From the NCBI GenBank assembly GCA_902809985.1, contig CADDXC010000001.1, positions 2,480,001 to 2,544,000 of the forward strand: 64,000 nt of DNA. The letters run 5' to 3'. Positions 62,130 through 64,000 of this stretch are shown piece after piece. The notes beneath the pieces are model-generated. The model was given only the letters and a program-made list of their open reading frames with translations. It ran no database searches and had not been told where the DNA came from. The stretch's first letter is position 1. Each line of letters opens with the position of its first letter. The translations under genes were made by a program, and so were the position numbers. This DNA is from Clostridiaceae bacterium BL-3. Lineage in GTDB: Bacteria; Bacillota; Clostridia; Clostridiales; Clostridiaceae.

Positions 62130-62342
62130 TTATCGCGAATCATTTCTGTATTCCAAAATATCTCCGGGCTGACATTCCAAAGCCCTGCAGATTGCATCTA
62201 AAGTTAATAGTCGAATTGCTTTTGCCTTTCCATTTTTTAATATAGAGATGTTTGCCATGGTTATTCCAACTTTTTTCGAAAGTTCTGTGACACTCATTTT
62301 CCTTTTGGCCAACATAACATCAATGTTGATTATAATTGCCAT
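62130..62342 (-). CDS. XRE family regulator linked to DUF2975
   Basis: 70 residues from ATG 62342, six bases after GAGGTG (an earlier GTG is inside the site). Stand-alone helix-turn-helix: MAIIINIDVMLAKRKMSVTE, LSKKVGITMANISILKNGKA, LLTLDAICRALECQPGDIL. This YozG-type regulator nearly always follows a DUF2975 gene, as it does here, in one operon. Confidence 0.93.
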   Translation of the reverse strand: MAIIINIDVMLAKRKMSVTELSKKVGITMANISILKNGKAKAIRLLTLDAICRALECQPGDILEYRNDSR

Positions 62343-62352
62343 GTTATTCACC

Positions 62353-62829
62353 TCAAATCGTTAGATCATTGTCTGATTTTATATCTACCGCATCTTTTAA
62401 AAGCTTTTGGAGAACAGCAGCAAAGACTGCGATCACAAATGAAGCAAAAGCAATGACCAATCCCAGTGCTACAATACCCGGGGCATCGTCCGCATTCGCT
62501 ATAGGAACTAAAAATGGTATTAGTACTGCATATATAATGCTGATTGTAATAGCACAGTGTTTTATATTCTTCAAAGCTGTTACAGATAATTCCGAGAAGG
62601 CTTTGTTTCTGTCAATATAGCCTAAAAGTCTCAAGGCTTGGTACAATGCAGCAAAAAACGGTATTGCTGAAAGATAGGCACCTATTAAAACAGGCCAATA
62701 ATGCAACTTTGGATAATGTTCTGCTGCTCCGTTAGCTATTGCAGGCAGCCAAAAAATGCATAATGCAAGTACTATAATTCCAACAAGAAAAACCACTATC
62801 TTTAAAAAAATTGTTGATCCTGGTTTCAT
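62353..62829 (-). CDS. DUF2975 family membrane protein
   Basis: 158 residues from ATG 62829 (GAGGTG, six bases upstream). Four membrane helices (IFLKIVVFLVGIIVLALCIF; VLIGAYLSAIPFFAALYQAL; CAITISIIYAVLIPFLVPIA; VALGLVIAFASFVIAVFAAV) and the family motif LLGYIDRNKAFSELSVTALK between helices 2 and 3. Function unknown; always paired with a small XRE protein that probably binds the promoter. Confidence 0.93.
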   Translation of the reverse strand: MKPGSTIFLKIVVFLVGIIVLALCIFWLPAIANGAAEHYPKLHYWPVLIGAYLSAIPFFAALYQALRLLGYIDRNKAFSELSVTALKNIKHCAITISIIYAVLIPFLVPIANADDAPGIVALGLVIAFASFVIAVFAAVLQKLLKDAVDIKSDNDLTI

Positions 62830-63045
62830 AAAAAGCACCTCACTTATTTATTGTTTATTTGATTTTAACATATATTTTATTGTTTTACAATATATTATTA
62901 TCGAATTAGATTGCATATTTATTGTTATTTTATTGTAACCCGATTTACAACCCTCAATAGCAATACGAGAAGCTACTTTGTAAAACTAAATGCAATGTTT
63001 GTAATCAACAACTTAATATTTGTAAAGGAAAATTTATCGAAAGAT

Positions 63046-63080
63046 AAAAAGCATCCAAGTTTTAACCTAGATGCATTTTT
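63046..63080 (-). terminator. terminator of the EFR1 flavodoxin-ferredoxin gene
   Basis: GCATC (63051-63055) and GATGC (63070-63074), extended by A-T pairs and an inner AAG/CTT-like stem; on the minus strand TTTTTATC follows. Confidence 0.65.
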
Positions 63081-63125
63081 ATACTTAATAATTATCTATT
63101 ATAAACCATGTGATCAGTCCTGCAA

Positions 63126-63920
63126 CTAAATATCTTCACAGGTCAATCCTCTTATAATATCCTCAACTTTAATATTGGGATTGTGATATCTTCTGCGCCC
63201 GATTGTTTTCCTCCCATATTCTATTGCTTCATGTGGGCACCACTGAATACAGGCAAGACACCGCTCACAGCGATGCTGCCAAATCGGATTCCGGTCTTCT
63301 ATTTTTATATTATTTACAGGGCATACTCTGGCACACAGACCGCAGCCGCTGCATTTTCCGCTCACCTCAAATTTTTTGTCCCATTCGGAGATCCCTTTGT
63401 ATAAATAACTGCAATTGGCTATCTTACTAAGAAGCCTGGCCTTTCTTTTAATCGGCCAAACCTTTCCGCCCGCAACTGCCTCTGCAGCTTCATCTGCCTT
63501 TTTCATTGCATTTTCTATAAGCTTTTGTACAACATCTTTGGCAAAGGCTTGATACTTCACGATATAATTTCCAGGCATTTTTACTCCAGCTGCATAGGAC
63601 AGACAAACACCCTTTTCTTTCAAAATATCGTCCAGCATTCCCAAAGTGTCCGCTCCATTCCCACCGAAATTTATAAATGCAAAGCAGTAAGTTCCTCTAA
63701 TGATATTGAGGTTTTGTGCAAAGCGTTTTACAAGTCTCGGTAATCCTATATAAAAAACGGGAAAGACGAAACCAATCGGATTATCAGGACCGCCAACAGG
63801 TTCATCCGTCGCCCCTACAGCCATGGACTTAATTGTACAGTTCTCAAGTCCCTTTGCGATTTGTCGGGCTATTGACAACGAATTGCCCGTAGCGGAAAAA
63901 TAATAAATTGTCGGATTCAT
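63126..63920 (-). CDS. EFR1-type flavodoxin/ferredoxin fusion
   Basis: 264 residues from ATG 63920 (GAGGAAG, eight bases upstream; the open frame extends 17 codons further without a better site). The N-terminal flavodoxin-like domain starts TIYYFSATGNSLSIARQIAK. Two 4Fe-4S motifs lie near the C-terminus: CSGCGLCARVCPV and CERCLACIQWCPH. Cytoplasmic electron-transfer protein of the EFR1 family, common in clostridia; redox partners unknown. Confidence 0.92.
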   Translation of the reverse strand: MNPTIYYFSATGNSLSIARQIAKGLENCTIKSMAVGATDEPVGGPDNPIGFVFPVFYIGLPRLVKRFAQNLNIIRGTYCFAFINFGGNGADTLGMLDDILKEKGVCLSYAAGVKMPGNYIVKYQAFAKDVVQKLIENAMKKADEAAEAVAGGKVWPIKRKARLLSKIANCSYLYKGISEWDKKFEVSGKCSGCGLCARVCPVNNIKIEDRNPIWQHRCERCLACIQWCPHEAIEYGRKTIGRRRYHNPNIKVEDIIRGLTCEDI

Positions 63921-64000
63921 TACATGTGCTTCCTCTTTTATTGTTCTCCTGACTATTTCCCCAGCATTCATTTATTTCACACCCTTAATAATTATTTATC

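Overview
The window is low-GC, AT-rich DNA whose coding style (strong AGGAGG-type ribosome sites, frequent TTG and GTG starts, Rho-independent terminators) and gene set (short-chain acyl-CoA dehydrogenase, flavodiiron protein, iron-sulfur flavoprotein, dienoyl-CoA-reductase-type flavoenzyme, EFR1-type flavodoxin-ferredoxin, soluble chemoreceptor) point to a strictly anaerobic Clostridium in the broad sense. The species is not identified from sequence alone. I see no rRNA, tRNA, CRISPR array or intact transposase.

Layout. (1) 1-11.8 kb: redox and regulatory genes. These are a partial acyl-CoA dehydrogenase with a C-terminal extension, a flavodiiron protein, an iron-sulfur flavoprotein, two MerR regulators whose promoters share an operator core, a DUF1287 protein, a carboxymuconolactone-decarboxylase-like protein, a chemoreceptor with an inverted domain order, a PadR-controlled membrane protein, and an amino-acid permease divergent from a LysR regulator. 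(2) 11.8-21.8 kb: class II fumarase, a nitrilase, small membrane-protein genes under an XRE repressor, and an HxlR regulator followed by an FMN/FAD/Fe-S oxidoreductase. Decayed copies of fumC, the nitrilase and a methyltransferase lie among them, so this region has been duplicated and eroded. (3) 21.8-25.3 kb: the nadABC operon for de novo NAD. (4) 25.3-28.8 kb: a two-component system with an ABC-2 exporter of the antibiotic-sensing or immunity kind. (5) 28.9-30.5 kb: an intact methyltransferase and a cluster of broken genes.

(6) 30.5-54.6 kb is a defence island, almost all on the minus strand. It holds a ParE/RelE-Phd type toxin-antitoxin pair; a complete Wadjet-like (type III-like) jetD-A-B-C operon; two small membrane peptides linked to a dispersed repeat; a three-gene XRE / ImmA-IrrE metallopeptidase / PIN-nuclease-like module; and a four-gene operon ending in a 1777-residue DUF1998-type helicase. 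That operon has no match I can name with certainty. Its gene sizes and order recall Druantia type I without DruA. Its partners are a CoiA-like zinc-ribbon protein, a coiled-coil protein with an AAA-like core that lacks a recognisable P-loop, and a 350-residue protein of unknown fold. A WYL regulator and a degenerate HD protein lie just upstream.

(7) 54.6-64 kb: a GGDEF gene broken by an in-frame amber codon, a soluble chemoreceptor, and a glycolipid or polysaccharide cluster (GT4 glycosyltransferase facing UDP-glucose dehydrogenase plus UDP-glucuronate epimerase). These are followed by a B12-binding radical SAM protein, an XRE/DUF2975 pair and an EFR1 flavodoxin-ferredoxin.

The strongest candidates for undescribed biology are the helicase operon (42.3-52.3 kb) and the XRE/ImmA/PIN module beside it (40.1-42.2 kb), which a long palindrome at 42262-42306 separates. 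Functional assignments rest on motifs read by eye; no database search was run.
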